DNA of 64,000 nt from Aquimarina sp. Aq107 (GTDB lineage: Bacteria; Bacteroidota; Bacteroidia; Flavobacteriales; Flavobacteriaceae). The stretch lies in NCBI RefSeq assembly GCF_943733665.1, contig NZ_OX030782.1:1198001-1262000 (forward strand), given 5' to 3'. The notes under the pieces are model-generated. The model saw nothing but the letters and a program-made list of their open reading frames with translations. It was not told where the DNA came from and made no database searches. Each line of letters begins with the position of its first letter. Position 1 is the stretch's first letter. Shown piece by piece: positions 52,643 to 63,620 of this stretch. Made by a program: the position numbers and the translations under genes.

Positions 52643-55600
52643 ATGAGTAGCAATTGCGAACATAACGATTTATTGTTAATGCGAAACGGTACATCCCAAA
52701 GCCAACGTTTTATAGAAACTTTGGATCCCGGAAGTGTTAAGTTACATGATCTTACTACTGAGGATTGGATGCGATTTGCAATGCTGTTCTCAAGAAAAGT
52801 TAATTATTTTGATACGGAAACCAATACAGTTTCGGGAGATTGGAATGATTTTTTTATTAATGAAAATGAAATTAAGGCTTTTGTAGATAAACTAAAAAAT
52901 CTTGAAGAATCTAATGAAGAAAACAATCTTCAAAAAAATATAGAACCACATCTAACACTTTTTGCAGCTTTTTTAAAACTGACTTCCTTTTCGCAAGACA
53001 GATTAAATGAACTTTCTAAAAAACATCTTGATTTTTATTACAAACAAGTATTAAAACTAGATAATAAAGCTCCCGTTGAAGATAAGGTACATATACTATT
53101 TGAACTAGCGAAAAAAGCAACCGAAGTAAAAATTGATGAAAGCACTGCATTAGATGGAGGAAAAGACAGTAACGGGCAAAAACGTATTTATAAAACTCAG
53201 AACGAAATTGTTGTTAACAAAGCAACCGTAGCTTCTCTAAGAAGTGTTTTTAATGAGAAGAGAATAGAAAAAGTAGGGGAGACGGAAATTATAGAACCTA
53301 TTGGAATAAGAAATGCTTTCGTAGCGAATTCATTTGACGGATTGGGAGAAGGTTTTCCGGATGACGAGATTAGATGGTGGCCTTTTGGGTATCCAAAAGA
53401 TACACCTGGAGCAACTCAGGATACAGGAGCATATCCGAACCTTCCATTTGCAAAGACAGGATTCGGTGTTTCCTCTTCGGTTTTATTACTCAAAGAAGGA
53501 AATCGAACTATTACTTTTACGATAAAACTAAGCAGTTTCGATGCTTCAAAACTAGACGTGATAGATCTTCCTGATTCGATTGCAGTATTATTTAGTGGAG
53601 AAAAGGAATGGATAGAAGGAGAAATTATTATTGAAGGTACAAACGCCTCCTCTATAACATCGGAAGAGTTAGTATTAGTAGTACAAATAGGTGAAGGAGC
53701 AGATCCGGTTGTGAATTATAATGAAGAAATACTTTTAGAGCCTTATCATACAATAGATCCTGTGGTAAGATTTGTGGTAAAAAATAAAGATATAAACACT
53801 GAAAATCTTCAAAATAAAGGAGGAATATTTCAAGAACTTTTTTCTAAAACTGTTGTAAATGATATCATTATCAATGTGTCTGTAGATTCTATACAGGATA
53901 TTGTGGTAGAAAGCGACTTAGGAACGTTAGACCCTTCGAAACCATTTTACCCTTTTGGTCCGCAACCGGTAAAAGGAGGTAATTTTTTTATAGGAGTTCC
54001 CGAAGCATTAGATAAAAATTGGACAAAAGTTTCTGTTGACCTTTCTTGGAAAGACAGACCTACAGATTTTGTAGAAAAATATCGTGCATACAAAGAGGAG
54101 TTTAGAGGTATACTAAGTAAGTCAAAATATACATTAACTGTAGATCCGAGTGGAGATGTTCTTGGAGAAGGAAGCTTAACTTCAATCGTAGGAGGAGAGG
54201 ATTACTTTAAAGCTGCGGTACAAATATTGGAAAATGGAGAATGGAACCCTAAAGTAACAGATCATGAGTTGTTCAGTGGAGGAACTATTGAAATAACAAA
54301 AGATCTTGATACGAACACAGGTTCAAAAGATGAGGTAGATGGATTCTTTTTGCAAAAAAAACTTTCTAGAAAAGATGGTAAAATCATTTTCACAAAAGAT
54401 GATAAAAAAGTACAAAGTAAACCAGCTCCAAAAGAGAGGTTTAGCGCTGCCGCAAAAAAAGGATTTATAAAACTAATTCTCAATGAATCTTTCTTGCATG
54501 AAATGTTTCCTCGGATTTTTTCTGTAGCATTATCAATTACGGATATATTTAATGCATCAAATCCGCCACTGATACCTAATGATCCTTATTCTCCACAGGT
54601 AGAGACCATACAGGTAGGATATGATGCTCAGGCAAGTATTGCTGCAAAGAATGTAAAACTTTTTCACGAACATCCATTTGGTATTTCAGAAGAAAGTAGC
54701 GAGTTAAAGCAAAACTCAGTTTTAGGATCTGCGGATGATATTACTATTAGATTACTTCCAGCATATAAAAATGGATCATTGTATATCGCTTTAGAAAATG
54801 CGGAAAATCTACAAAATGTTTCTTTACTGGTTCAGACCTTAGAGGGAAGTGAAAACCCTGAAACCACAAATGATTTTGCTGAAGGAGAAAAACTAAATTG
54901 GTCTATATTATGTAATAACGAATGGTTATCTCTTAATGATGATTATATAATCACTAATAATACAGATAACTTCTTAAAATCAGGAATTGTAAAATTTTCA
55001 ATACCAAAACAAGCAACAAAAGATAACAACAAACTTCCATCTGGATTTCATTGGGTGAAAGTTGATAATCCAAGAGATTTTGATACCGTAAGCCAATTGA
55101 TCGATATCAAAGCGCAAGCGGTATTAGCTCAGTTCGAAAATAATAATGAAGATCTAAGTCACTTGCAATATGGCATTCCAGGAGGAACTATATCTAAACT
55201 TGTAGAGCGTTTAGCGAATGTAAAAGGAGCGGCTCAAGAATATGGATCTTTTGAAGGAAAACCAAAAGAAACTGATCCAGAATTCTATAGAAGAATTAGT
55301 GAACGGTTAAGACATAAACAACGAGCAATCACTATTTGGGATTATGAACAACTCGTACTACAGGAGTTTCCTGATATCTATAAAGTAAACTGTTTAAATC
55401 ATACGTCATTTACCTCTTTTTTATCTCCAGGAGATGTGACTCTGGTTGTAATTCCTAATACGATTAATCAAAACGTATATGATCCCTACAAGCCAAGAAT
55501 TAGTAAAACTAAGAGGAATGATATTCAGAATTTCATAAATCAATTAAACACACTCCATGTCACGGCGCAGGTTATAAACCCTGTATATGAGGAAGTAAAG

Positions 55601-55969
55601 GTTATTTTGAAAGCGAAGTTTTATGAAGGAAAAGATGAAAATTTCTATAAAACACAATTAAAGAAAGATATAGCCAAACTATTAGCGCCTTGGGCTTTTG
55701 AAGAAACTACATCTATAGATTTTGGAACCACCTTACATGAGAGTTCGGTCATAGATTATATCGAAAAACTCGAATATGTAGATTATATCACAGATTTTGA
55801 ATTAAAGCAGGAAGATGGTGTAAAAGAAAATGGAGAAAAGAAATTTAAAAAAGTAAAGAAAGTAGTGCCTTCAAGTGCAAAGGTCATACTTACCTCAGTA
55901 AAGTTTACAAGTCATTCTATAGGGGAAGTTACTCCAGAGCAAGAATGCAAGACAGTAGTATCTGTATAA
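52643..55969 (+). CDS. eCIS baseplate J-like protein (Pvc11/Afp11-like)
   Basis: The 1108-residue protein is a baseplate wedge component. The baseplate-J core is in the C-terminal third: IPGGTISKLVERLANVKGAAQEYGSFEGKPKETDPEFYRRISERLRHKQRAITIWDYEQLVLQEFPDIYKVNCLNH. Then come GDVTLVVIPNT and FYEGKDENFYKTQLKKDIAKLLAPWAFEE. The N-terminal 700 residues are mixed helices and beta strands of the kind found in large eCIS Pvc11 proteins. It is followed 13 bp later by the Pvc12-like gene. Confidence 0.93.
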   Translation: MSSNCEHNDLLLMRNGTSQSQRFIETLDPGSVKLHDLTTEDWMRFAMLFSRKVNYFDTETNTVSGDWNDFFINENEIKAFVDKLKNLEESNEENNLQKNIEPHLTLFAAFLKLTSFSQDRLNELSKKHLDFYYKQVLKLDNKAPVEDKVHILFELAKKATEVKIDESTALDGGKDSNGQKRIYKTQNEIVVNKATVASLRSVFNEKRIEKVGETEIIEPIGIRNAFVANSFDGLGEGFPDDEIRWWPFGYPKDTPGATQDTGAYPNLPFAKTGFGVSSSVLLLKEGNRTITFTIKLSSFDASKLDVIDLPDSIAVLFSGEKEWIEGEIIIEGTNASSITSEELVLVVQIGEGADPVVNYNEEILLEPYHTIDPVVRFVVKNKDINTENLQNKGGIFQELFSKTVVNDIIINVSVDSIQDIVVESDLGTLDPSKPFYPFGPQPVKGGNFFIGVPEALDKNWTKVSVDLSWKDRPTDFVEKYRAYKEEFRGILSKSKYTLTVDPSGDVLGEGSLTSIVGGEDYFKAAVQILENGEWNPKVTDHELFSGGTIEITKDLDTNTGSKDEVDGFFLQKKLSRKDGKIIFTKDDKKVQSKPAPKERFSAAAKKGFIKLILNESFLHEMFPRIFSVALSITDIFNASNPPLIPNDPYSPQVETIQVGYDAQASIAAKNVKLFHEHPFGISEESSELKQNSVLGSADDITIRLLPAYKNGSLYIALENAENLQNVSLLVQTLEGSENPETTNDFAEGEKLNWSILCNNEWLSLNDDYIITNNTDNFLKSGIVKFSIPKQATKDNNKLPSGFHWVKVDNPRDFDTVSQLIDIKAQAVLAQFENNNEDLSHLQYGIPGGTISKLVERLANVKGAAQEYGSFEGKPKETDPEFYRRISERLRHKQRAITIWDYEQLVLQEFPDIYKVNCLNHTSFTSFLSPGDVTLVVIPNTINQNVYDPYKPRISKTKRNDIQNFINQLNTLHVTAQVINPVYEEVKVILKAKFYEGKDENFYKTQLKKDIAKLLAPWAFEETTSIDFGTTLHESSVIDYIEKLEYVDYITDFELKQEDGVKENGEKKFKKVKKVVPSSAKVILTSVKFTSHSIGEVTPEQECKTVVSV

Positions 55970-55982
55970 TAACAAGAAACAA

Positions 55983-58796
55983 ATGAACGAGACGATATCC
56001 ATACCAAAAAATGTAAGTACCAAAAATGATTTGGACTTCGAATATCTGAGACAGATCGGTATAGAATATATCGAAAAAATAGGTAGTAACTTATGGACTG
56101 ATTATAATGTTCATGATCCGGGCGTGACCATCTTGGAGATGTTATCTTACGCAATAACAGATCTTTCTCAACGTATCGAAATGCCAATAGAAAACTTATT
56201 AGCATCTAAAGAAAATAATTTTGCTAAGATGCATGAGCAATTTCTTTCAGCAATAAATATTTTACCAACTAAACCAATTACAGCGATAGACTACAGAAAT
56301 TTATTTATTCATGTGGAAGGTGTCAAAAACGCTTGGATTAAGGCACATGAACAATATATACATATTAATTGTGATGTACACCCAGCACAACTTTCTTATA
56401 ACGTTTTTGATGAAGATCAATTGGTACCTGCTCCTTTTAAATTACAAGGACTTAATGATATCATCTTAGATCTCGAAGATGAAGTTGAAGATCCAGATAT
56501 TATCATTAATAAGGTACGAGATATCTATCATCAGAATAGAAATCTTTGTGAAGATATAGTAGATGTAACACTGGTGCAAGAAGATCCGATAGCAATCTGC
56601 GCATATATTGATCTTAAACCAGGAGCTGATGAAGAATATGTGCTGGCATTGATTTATCAAGCTATAGATTTTTATTTTTCTCCGACGGTCAGTTTTTATT
56701 CTCTTCAGCAGATGTTCGATAGAGGATACACTACAGATCAGATTTTTGAAGGCCCTATTCCATTTAAGGGCGGCTGTGTAGATTTTGAAGATGTAAAAGG
56801 AGGGTTTATAGACAAACAAGAACTTATAGCAGCAGACCTTAGAAAGCAAGTAAGACTTTCAGATATGATTCAATTAATTATGAATATCGAAGGAGTAAAT
56901 GTGATCAAGGATATTTCTATTGGTAATTGCGATGGAACACTCGGTTTAGAAGGTTCATGGAATATATGTATTAAAGATTGGCATAAACCCATTCGTTGCG
57001 ACAAAAGTACGTTTAACTTCACTAAAGGTTTATTACCAATCGGTATTAATCAAAGTAAACTAGAGGAGTATGAAGAGCAACTAAAAGCAGAAGAAAAGGC
57101 AAAACAACTAAGTGTTGATATCGAAGATGTAGAAATGCCTCTGGGATCTTATCAAGCGCCAGAAAGTTATACAACTATTCAGAATGATTTTCCTGACACT
57201 TATGGCATCTCTACGATTGGACTTCCGGGTAATGCTAGTGTTTCTCGTAAAGCCAAAGCAGAACAACTAAAAGGGTATTTATTATTCTTTGATCAAATAT
57301 TGGCAAACTATCTAAAGCAATTATCTAAAGTAAAGGATCTGTTATCTGTAGACGAGGATTTAAGAAAGCTGTATTTGGATAACACGGTACTTACAGCAGA
57401 TGAAGAATTAAAAGTAAAACAAACTTTTTATACTCAGAAAGTAAACGATATAACTGACATTAAAAAGATACTAACAGATGCTCCAATATATGAGCAAGAT
57501 CTTATAGAAACAATGAATAATGTCAAAGGACAATATACAGGTGATGAAGTTTTCTATAAAAGAAGAAATGAGTTTTTAGATCATTTAATAGGTCGGTTTG
57601 CAGAGCGGTTTTCGGATTATGTATTTATTATGAAAATACTATATGGAGATAATCAAAGTGCCAATGATGAAATTCTTAGAGCGAAGCTAAGTTTTTTACA
57701 AGACTATAAACAAATCAGTTGCGAGAGAGGATTAGGTTTTAATTATTGTAATCCCAAAACTACGGATACTGATAATGGTATCTGGGATACATTTAATATT
57801 TCTGGGTTTCAGAAAAGAGTATCACGTCTTTTAGGAGTCGTTGATTACAAAAGACGAGATCTAGTGACAGAGTTTTTAGAAGTCTATGAAGAAGCGGATG
57901 ATGATGATGTAATAGAGTATCGTTGGAGAATAAAAAACGAAACACAAATATTATTATCATCTAGTAAACATTATCATAATTTATCCGATGCTTTCGAAGA
58001 ATTATTCCTAGCATATCATCTAGCCAAGAATCCTGATAACTATGATCTCAAACTTACGGTAGATGGTACGAAAACCTATTTTAATCTTATCAATCCAAGA
58101 GTTACTGATCCAGATAGCGAAGATCGAATTATCGCAAGAAGAATCGCTTTTACAGATACAGAAGAAGAGTCAATAGAAGCAAGAGATGCATTAATTGAAT
58201 TGATAAAAGAAATCAGCGCAGATGAAGGCATGTATGTGATTGAGCATATTTTGTTACGTCCAGACACCAATAATCTTAATCAATTTGATGCAGATCCACC
58301 AGAAATACTATTGCCAGATGCAGGACCAGAGGATTTTATGCCTACTTGTTTGGATTCTGATTGTAAAACATGTAGCCCTGTAGACCCTTATTCATACAGA
58401 GTGACAATTATATTGCCGGGTTGGACAGAAAGATTTGGTAATAAAGATTTCAGGACGTTTGCAGAGCAGTTAATTCGTGAGGAACTCCCAGCTCATGTAC
58501 TAGCTAAAATTTGTTGGATAGGATATCCTAAAGGATTGATTTCTGATGAAGAAAATGAAATGCTCAACATACAAGAAAAATATAAAGCCTTTTTAGAACT
58601 ATTGCATTGCGATCAGATTATTGATAGTAAATCGGCTATAGAAAATTACAGAAGTACAGTTAATGAATTAGTGGATTGTATGAATAATGTACATACCATT
58701 TATCACACAGGAAGATTACATGATTGTGATAATGATGATACAGAAGAAACGGGAAACAAAATAATATTAGGAAGAACGAATATTGGCAACCTTTAA
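55983..58796 (+). CDS. eCIS baseplate protein (Pvc12/Afp12-like)
   Basis: The 937-residue protein begins with the signature of the second large wedge protein: LWTDYNVHDPGVTILEMLSYAITDLSQRIEMPIENLL. Long helical regions follow. A C-terminal part has a Cys cluster (CLDSDCKTCSPVDPYSYRVTIILPGW, near residue 790) and the segment DFRTFAEQLIREELPAHVLAKICWIG, close to other Bacteroidota members. In PVC and Afp it pairs with Pvc11 to build the baseplate wedges. The next gene begins 15 bp after it. Confidence 0.92.
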   Translation: MNETISIPKNVSTKNDLDFEYLRQIGIEYIEKIGSNLWTDYNVHDPGVTILEMLSYAITDLSQRIEMPIENLLASKENNFAKMHEQFLSAINILPTKPITAIDYRNLFIHVEGVKNAWIKAHEQYIHINCDVHPAQLSYNVFDEDQLVPAPFKLQGLNDIILDLEDEVEDPDIIINKVRDIYHQNRNLCEDIVDVTLVQEDPIAICAYIDLKPGADEEYVLALIYQAIDFYFSPTVSFYSLQQMFDRGYTTDQIFEGPIPFKGGCVDFEDVKGGFIDKQELIAADLRKQVRLSDMIQLIMNIEGVNVIKDISIGNCDGTLGLEGSWNICIKDWHKPIRCDKSTFNFTKGLLPIGINQSKLEEYEEQLKAEEKAKQLSVDIEDVEMPLGSYQAPESYTTIQNDFPDTYGISTIGLPGNASVSRKAKAEQLKGYLLFFDQILANYLKQLSKVKDLLSVDEDLRKLYLDNTVLTADEELKVKQTFYTQKVNDITDIKKILTDAPIYEQDLIETMNNVKGQYTGDEVFYKRRNEFLDHLIGRFAERFSDYVFIMKILYGDNQSANDEILRAKLSFLQDYKQISCERGLGFNYCNPKTTDTDNGIWDTFNISGFQKRVSRLLGVVDYKRRDLVTEFLEVYEEADDDDVIEYRWRIKNETQILLSSSKHYHNLSDAFEELFLAYHLAKNPDNYDLKLTVDGTKTYFNLINPRVTDPDSEDRIIARRIAFTDTEEESIEARDALIELIKEISADEGMYVIEHILLRPDTNNLNQFDADPPEILLPDAGPEDFMPTCLDSDCKTCSPVDPYSYRVTIILPGWTERFGNKDFRTFAEQLIREELPAHVLAKICWIGYPKGLISDEENEMLNIQEKYKAFLELLHCDQIIDSKSAIENYRSTVNELVDCMNNVHTIYHTGRLHDCDNDDTEETGNKIILGRTNIGNL

Positions 58797-58811
58797 AAAA
58801 GAAGAAACGTC

Positions 58812-61800
58812 ATGGCAACAATAAAACTAGAAGAAATTACAACACAATATAGATCGTTTGTTCCTGATCAGGTGTTGACAGCAGAACAACTCAATACAAT
58901 TATTGATTATTTTGAAGATCAAAATAGGTTAACACGAGTGTGTCTAAGTGGCGTCGGTATTGTGTGTGGACTGAATATGACATACACGGAGAACTCTTCC
59001 ATCAGTGTGTCAGAGGGATGTGGAGTAACAACAGATGGAGACCTTGTCAAATATGAAGGAAAAACCTATACTCATTTTAAACTCTTTGAAGATAGAGATG
59101 CAGAGTATCCAAAATTTCAAGATAATGGGAACATTCTGGAGCTGTTTACGACAGAAGAATCAGAAGAGGTAGCAGCAGCAACATTAAATACATTAGAAAG
59201 TATTGCAAACAAAGTTGTGGTGCTGTACTTAGAAAATTACGCCAAAGAAGAAACGCCATGTACTTCTATAGATTGTGATACTCAAGGTAAGGAACAAGTT
59301 GCCAAGATTAGAATATTATTACTCAATAAAGCAGATGTCGAAGCTATGAATGTTACCGATGCTGTTTTTACAAAACATAATACTATAGAGGATTATTTAG
59401 AATTACCTAAAGTGTCGGTGAAAAGAGTAATACTCAATCAAAATAATACGACAAAGTATGTGAATCTTATCGCTAGCTATTTTCGCTCAATAAATGAAGC
59501 ACCCTCTGCTTCATTTAGTTTAATAACAGGAGTCACAAGTTTATTTACAAATTTTAATAGGTTGTTGCAACTAGATCAGGCAGCTTCAAAATTGACAACA
59601 ATAACAGACGGTTTCAAAAAAATCTTTAATTTTTCGATTAATAGAATTCCTTTAGATATTCAATATCGATATGACGTATTAAAAGATGTAGAAGAGACCT
59701 ACGAAGAAATAAAAATACTGTTATACGACCTTAGAATGGTGTGTTGTCCTTTAGAAACATCATTCCCTAAGCATTTACTACTAGGAGAATTGGTAACAGA
59801 TAAAGAATATTTGATTTGCCGACATGCATTTTATCCTTCTATAATTATTCCTAATAGCGATGAAAGACTAAAAGAAATTAGAAGTTTGATGGATCGTATA
59901 TATTATATGGTAAGAGAATATGTGGTCAATTTTGAAGAGTTGATAAAGATCACGCCTTCAAAGGATTATATATTCGATTTAAGTGATAGATCGATACCAT
60001 ATTATTTTGAAACAACAAAAAATCTGATTAAATCGTGGGATCATAATAAATCTATTAAGTATCAGTATGAGAGTAATTTAGGGTATCAGTCTAAAAACTT
60101 GTCTACGAATGATGCAGTACAAAACCCGTTAGATTATTGCTTGAATAAATTTGACTTCTATCGAATAGAAGGACATTTAGGAAAGGATTATCGAGAGGCT
60201 CTCACGGCAATTAACGAGATTAAGGTAGACAAAGGTTTGGCTTTTGATGTTAAAGTATTGAGCATTGATGAGACACTGGAGGATATTGATATCACAGAAT
60301 ATAACTGTCATTTTGATGATCTTAATACAATCCTTTTAGCATTTTTAAAAGAACAAAAATGTTTATATCAAGATGTAGCTCAATTCTTTTCAGGATTTAG
60401 TGTCACCGAACCAGGTAAAAACAAATATTATGTTGTAGATGATTTTGGAAGAACAGTCACAACAGATATAAGAGAAGAACGGGAAGCAATATTAAAGAAA
60501 GATTCTAGAACAGTTAATGATCTTACTTCTCTAACGAATAGAATAACATCAGGAAATGGAGCGAATTTAGAATTAATCACTACGCAATCTATTTTATATC
60601 AACCAATTGAAATAATAGAAGAAAGTCTTTATAAAGATGAAGATGTAATTGGAGCAGTAATTAATGAAGCTATTTTAGAGAATCCAGATAGAGAAGCGGA
60701 TACTTTAATTAGAGTAATAGAGGACAAAATCAGGGAGAATGATGCTATCAATGAATTAGATGAAGAAACAAGAATAGTTACCATTAGATTACCCTATGAA
60801 TTATTAACCTATGCTAGAGCAACTACAAGATTAATACCTACTTCGATTTCAGAATTAAATTTTTCGAGGTTGGATAGATTCTCATCCTCAGTAAAAGAAC
60901 TTTGTGAATTGGTAGATGACTATCAGAAAAGAATCAATACGATTCTATATAGAAATCAACAAAGCAGCTACGTTAGAAGAGGATTTGAGTCAAGGATAGA
61001 ATTATTATTAAATCAGCTAACAGTTAATTGTTGTGCAGCAGAAAAAATTCAGGTATTACTTGATGACATTGAAAAGCGTAAACAAGAAATTTTAGCTCAA
61101 AAAACCTTAGCCAAGTTTGTAGAAAAACACCCGGGATTAGAACACAAAGCAGGAGTACAACCCGGCGGAACTTTTATTATGGTATATAAAGGAAAACCTA
61201 GTGAGACTACTATTGGTAGAGAGCAAGAAGATGAAGTAGAAAGAGAAATAGCCGCTTTTACTCAAAGAATGAATGCACTAAGAGGAGAAGCATCGGTAGA
61301 TTTAGAACTAGAAAAACAACTTAAAGGATTATTAAGTAGAGAAGAGTCATTATTAGCGTCCAGTGATATTAATTTACCACAAGGAACTGTATTAGCAGAT
61401 TTTGCATTGCCATATATGTGCTGTTCTGATTGTGCTCCAGTTAATTTTATTATTCCTGCACAAAAAGTATCTCTTAGATTACCGGTTGCTTTTGTATGTC
61501 TTGATGATACGACACAGCCTATACTTTTTGAAGTGATTCCAGAAGATGGAGAAGTAAAAGCAAATGTCGAAGCACCATTGAATGGAGGAGTTCGACTGAA
61601 TGAAGATAATAGATATGTTTTTGATCCACAATTGGTAAGTCCAGCATTACGTGGAACAGAAATTACGTTTACCGTAAATGATCAATTTACAGATGCGAAA
61701 ATAACTGTGTATGAGAAACCTGTTTTCGATTTTGAGGTAGATGGAATCGTCTATGATTTTGAGAAAGGTGTAGCGCAGGTAACTTTTGGTGTTACAGGAG

Positions 61801-63620
61801 AAGACTTGCCGGACGATGTGAGTTTCGAATGGAATTTTGGAGATAATACACCTAATATTGTAACTACCCAAGATGCTATCATACATACCTACGAATTAGC
61901 TGCTATTGACGGTAATATGGTCGAGGTATCTTTAACGGCTTCAAATGGTCCTTGTGAGCCCGCAATTACGAAAGAAATAGAGTTTGAAGAACAAGAAATA
62001 TTTATAGGTTTTGAAGAAGGGAATGTATGTTTGGGTAGAGAAGTGGTAACGGTAAACTTCACAGTAACTCCAGCGAATGGTGATGTAACAACAGAAGTTA
62101 CAGGAATAATGATTATTGAGAATAATCGCATAGAGATTGATCCAACTACTTTTGAAAGTTATGATGAACCTGTTGTTTTTAGTGTGAATGGTCAACCATA
62201 TCCAGTTGATGAAACTTCATTAGTAGTTTGGAAAAAACCTTCATTCGGAATAACATTTTCGCCTAACCCAATAGAAATTCCGGAAGGAGTTGACGAGGTT
62301 GAAGTTACATTTACGTTAGAAAATTTAAATGACTTTAATCAGGATTTATTTGATTACCGTTGGATCTTCAATGGAGATGAAAATGATGATAATCTTTCAG
62401 GGTTAAGTGTTACACAGACTTTTACCGGTCTAGGCGGGACCGATACAAATCCAATAATAAATGTAGAATTAAGAGTGTCAGGAGATGGAGATCCTTGTGG
62501 ACCAGATAGTGTAGACCTGGAAATACCAATAACTATAATCCCTCCTATAGAAATACACTTGCCAAATGACGATTTCTGTATCAATGACGGTCGACCACAA
62601 GTATTTATAATAACACCAGAAGGAGCGGATCCTACTATCGTTGGTAATGGTGTAGCTCGAAGAAATGGTAGATTCGAATTTACTCCGTCCAATAGTAATT
62701 TGGGGAATGTTTCATTTACAGTAGATGGAGAACCTTCGGATTATAATGTAACTGTTCATAGAATACCCGAAACTTTAATATTCTATACAGGTAATCGTAG
62801 CGAATTTATAATTGGAGCGCAAAGAAATCTAGATGAAAATTGGGTTTTTGAATGGAAAGATATTCAACTGTTAGATAATACAGGAAAAGAGATTGATCCT
62901 TCTTTCATACAAGTAACTAATAATATTATTAGATGTGTTGGAGAGAATCTCAATTTTGATAGCGGATCGGTTAATCTTGTTGTTAATAGATTTATTGGTG
63001 AAGAATTATCCTGCGATAGTGAATTTTCAGAAGAGATTGTATTAGATGAAATTCCTTGCGAAACCCGTCAATTTGGTTTTGTAAATTATATTTACGAAGC
63101 ATTAATAAACCTTGCCACTAACGATGGAGCACTTAATACAGATAATGAGGTTCTTAAAAAATTAGTTACACTCGTACTAGAAGAATATAGATTCTTCTCT
63201 GATATAGAGAATAGAAAATTATATGAGAGACCTCTAGATGATACATTTGCCAGGTTTGACAATTTCTTTGATAGTAATCAAGATGATTGGAATACCGGTA
63301 CTATTGTAACTGATCAAGACAAACAGTTATTTCAAGCATTACTACAATATGAATTTTTATTAATCACATATGTAACTAGCTGTGCTGATACTAATGTCGA
63401 AAGATATTCTCAAAGAATATTAGAGATTTTTGAAAAATTAGGGATTGATACACAATCTAATAACAACAGATTTGTAGCAGGATCAATTACCAATGATGCA
63501 GGAGAACGTGTAACTGTAAGTAGAGAAGTTTCGGTAGCAGATATTTCCCGTAATATTTCTGTAGATAACAAGATTAATTTTAAAGGATTTTTAAACACAA
63601 TTAATAGAATAGATGACTAA
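58812..63620 (+). CDS. Giant eCIS protein with alternating Cys-Ig and PKD-like domains (fibre or cage candidate)
   Basis: The 1602-residue protein sits at the Pvc13 (fibre) position. Residues 1-130 (TAEQLNTIIDYFEDQNRLTRVCLSGVGIVCGLNMTY) resemble N-terminal baseplate-attachment domains of Bacteroidota eCIS. Residues 130-880 are helix-rich. From 890 to 1400 a unit repeats: a Cys-containing Ig-like domain (starts VCLDDTTQ 896, VCLGREVV about 1071, FCINDGRP about 1253) followed by a PKD-like domain (FEWNFGDNTPN about 1004, FDYRWIFNGDEND about 1179, and a third degenerate one). A helical tail ends the chain. No signal peptide or enzyme motif is seen. Host recognition or a cage around the baseplate are both possible. 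Confidence 0.8.
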   Translation: MATIKLEEITTQYRSFVPDQVLTAEQLNTIIDYFEDQNRLTRVCLSGVGIVCGLNMTYTENSSISVSEGCGVTTDGDLVKYEGKTYTHFKLFEDRDAEYPKFQDNGNILELFTTEESEEVAAATLNTLESIANKVVVLYLENYAKEETPCTSIDCDTQGKEQVAKIRILLLNKADVEAMNVTDAVFTKHNTIEDYLELPKVSVKRVILNQNNTTKYVNLIASYFRSINEAPSASFSLITGVTSLFTNFNRLLQLDQAASKLTTITDGFKKIFNFSINRIPLDIQYRYDVLKDVEETYEEIKILLYDLRMVCCPLETSFPKHLLLGELVTDKEYLICRHAFYPSIIIPNSDERLKEIRSLMDRIYYMVREYVVNFEELIKITPSKDYIFDLSDRSIPYYFETTKNLIKSWDHNKSIKYQYESNLGYQSKNLSTNDAVQNPLDYCLNKFDFYRIEGHLGKDYREALTAINEIKVDKGLAFDVKVLSIDETLEDIDITEYNCHFDDLNTILLAFLKEQKCLYQDVAQFFSGFSVTEPGKNKYYVVDDFGRTVTTDIREEREAILKKDSRTVNDLTSLTNRITSGNGANLELITTQSILYQPIEIIEESLYKDEDVIGAVINEAILENPDREADTLIRVIEDKIRENDAINELDEETRIVTIRLPYELLTYARATTRLIPTSISELNFSRLDRFSSSVKELCELVDDYQKRINTILYRNQQSSYVRRGFESRIELLLNQLTVNCCAAEKIQVLLDDIEKRKQEILAQKTLAKFVEKHPGLEHKAGVQPGGTFIMVYKGKPSETTIGREQEDEVEREIAAFTQRMNALRGEASVDLELEKQLKGLLSREESLLASSDINLPQGTVLADFALPYMCCSDCAPVNFIIPAQKVSLRLPVAFVCLDDTTQPILFEVIPEDGEVKANVEAPLNGGVRLNEDNRYVFDPQLVSPALRGTEITFTVNDQFTDAKITVYEKPVFDFEVDGIVYDFEKGVAQVTFGVTGEDLPDDVSFEWNFGDNTPNIVTTQDAIIHTYELAAIDGNMVEVSLTASNGPCEPAITKEIEFEEQEIFIGFEEGNVCLGREVVTVNFTVTPANGDVTTEVTGIMIIENNRIEIDPTTFESYDEPVVFSVNGQPYPVDETSLVVWKKPSFGITFSPNPIEIPEGVDEVEVTFTLENLNDFNQDLFDYRWIFNGDENDDNLSGLSVTQTFTGLGGTDTNPIINVELRVSGDGDPCGPDSVDLEIPITIIPPIEIHLPNDDFCINDGRPQVFIITPEGADPTIVGNGVARRNGRFEFTPSNSNLGNVSFTVDGEPSDYNVTVHRIPETLIFYTGNRSEFIIGAQRNLDENWVFEWKDIQLLDNTGKEIDPSFIQVTNNIIRCVGENLNFDSGSVNLVVNRFIGEELSCDSEFSEEIVLDEIPCETRQFGFVNYIYEALINLATNDGALNTDNEVLKKLVTLVLEEYRFFSDIENRKLYERPLDDTFARFDNFFDSNQDDWNTGTIVTDQDKQLFQALLQYEFLLITYVTSCADTNVERYSQRILEIFEKLGIDTQSNNNRFVAGSITNDAGERVTVSREVSVADISRNISVDNKINFKGFLNTINRIDD

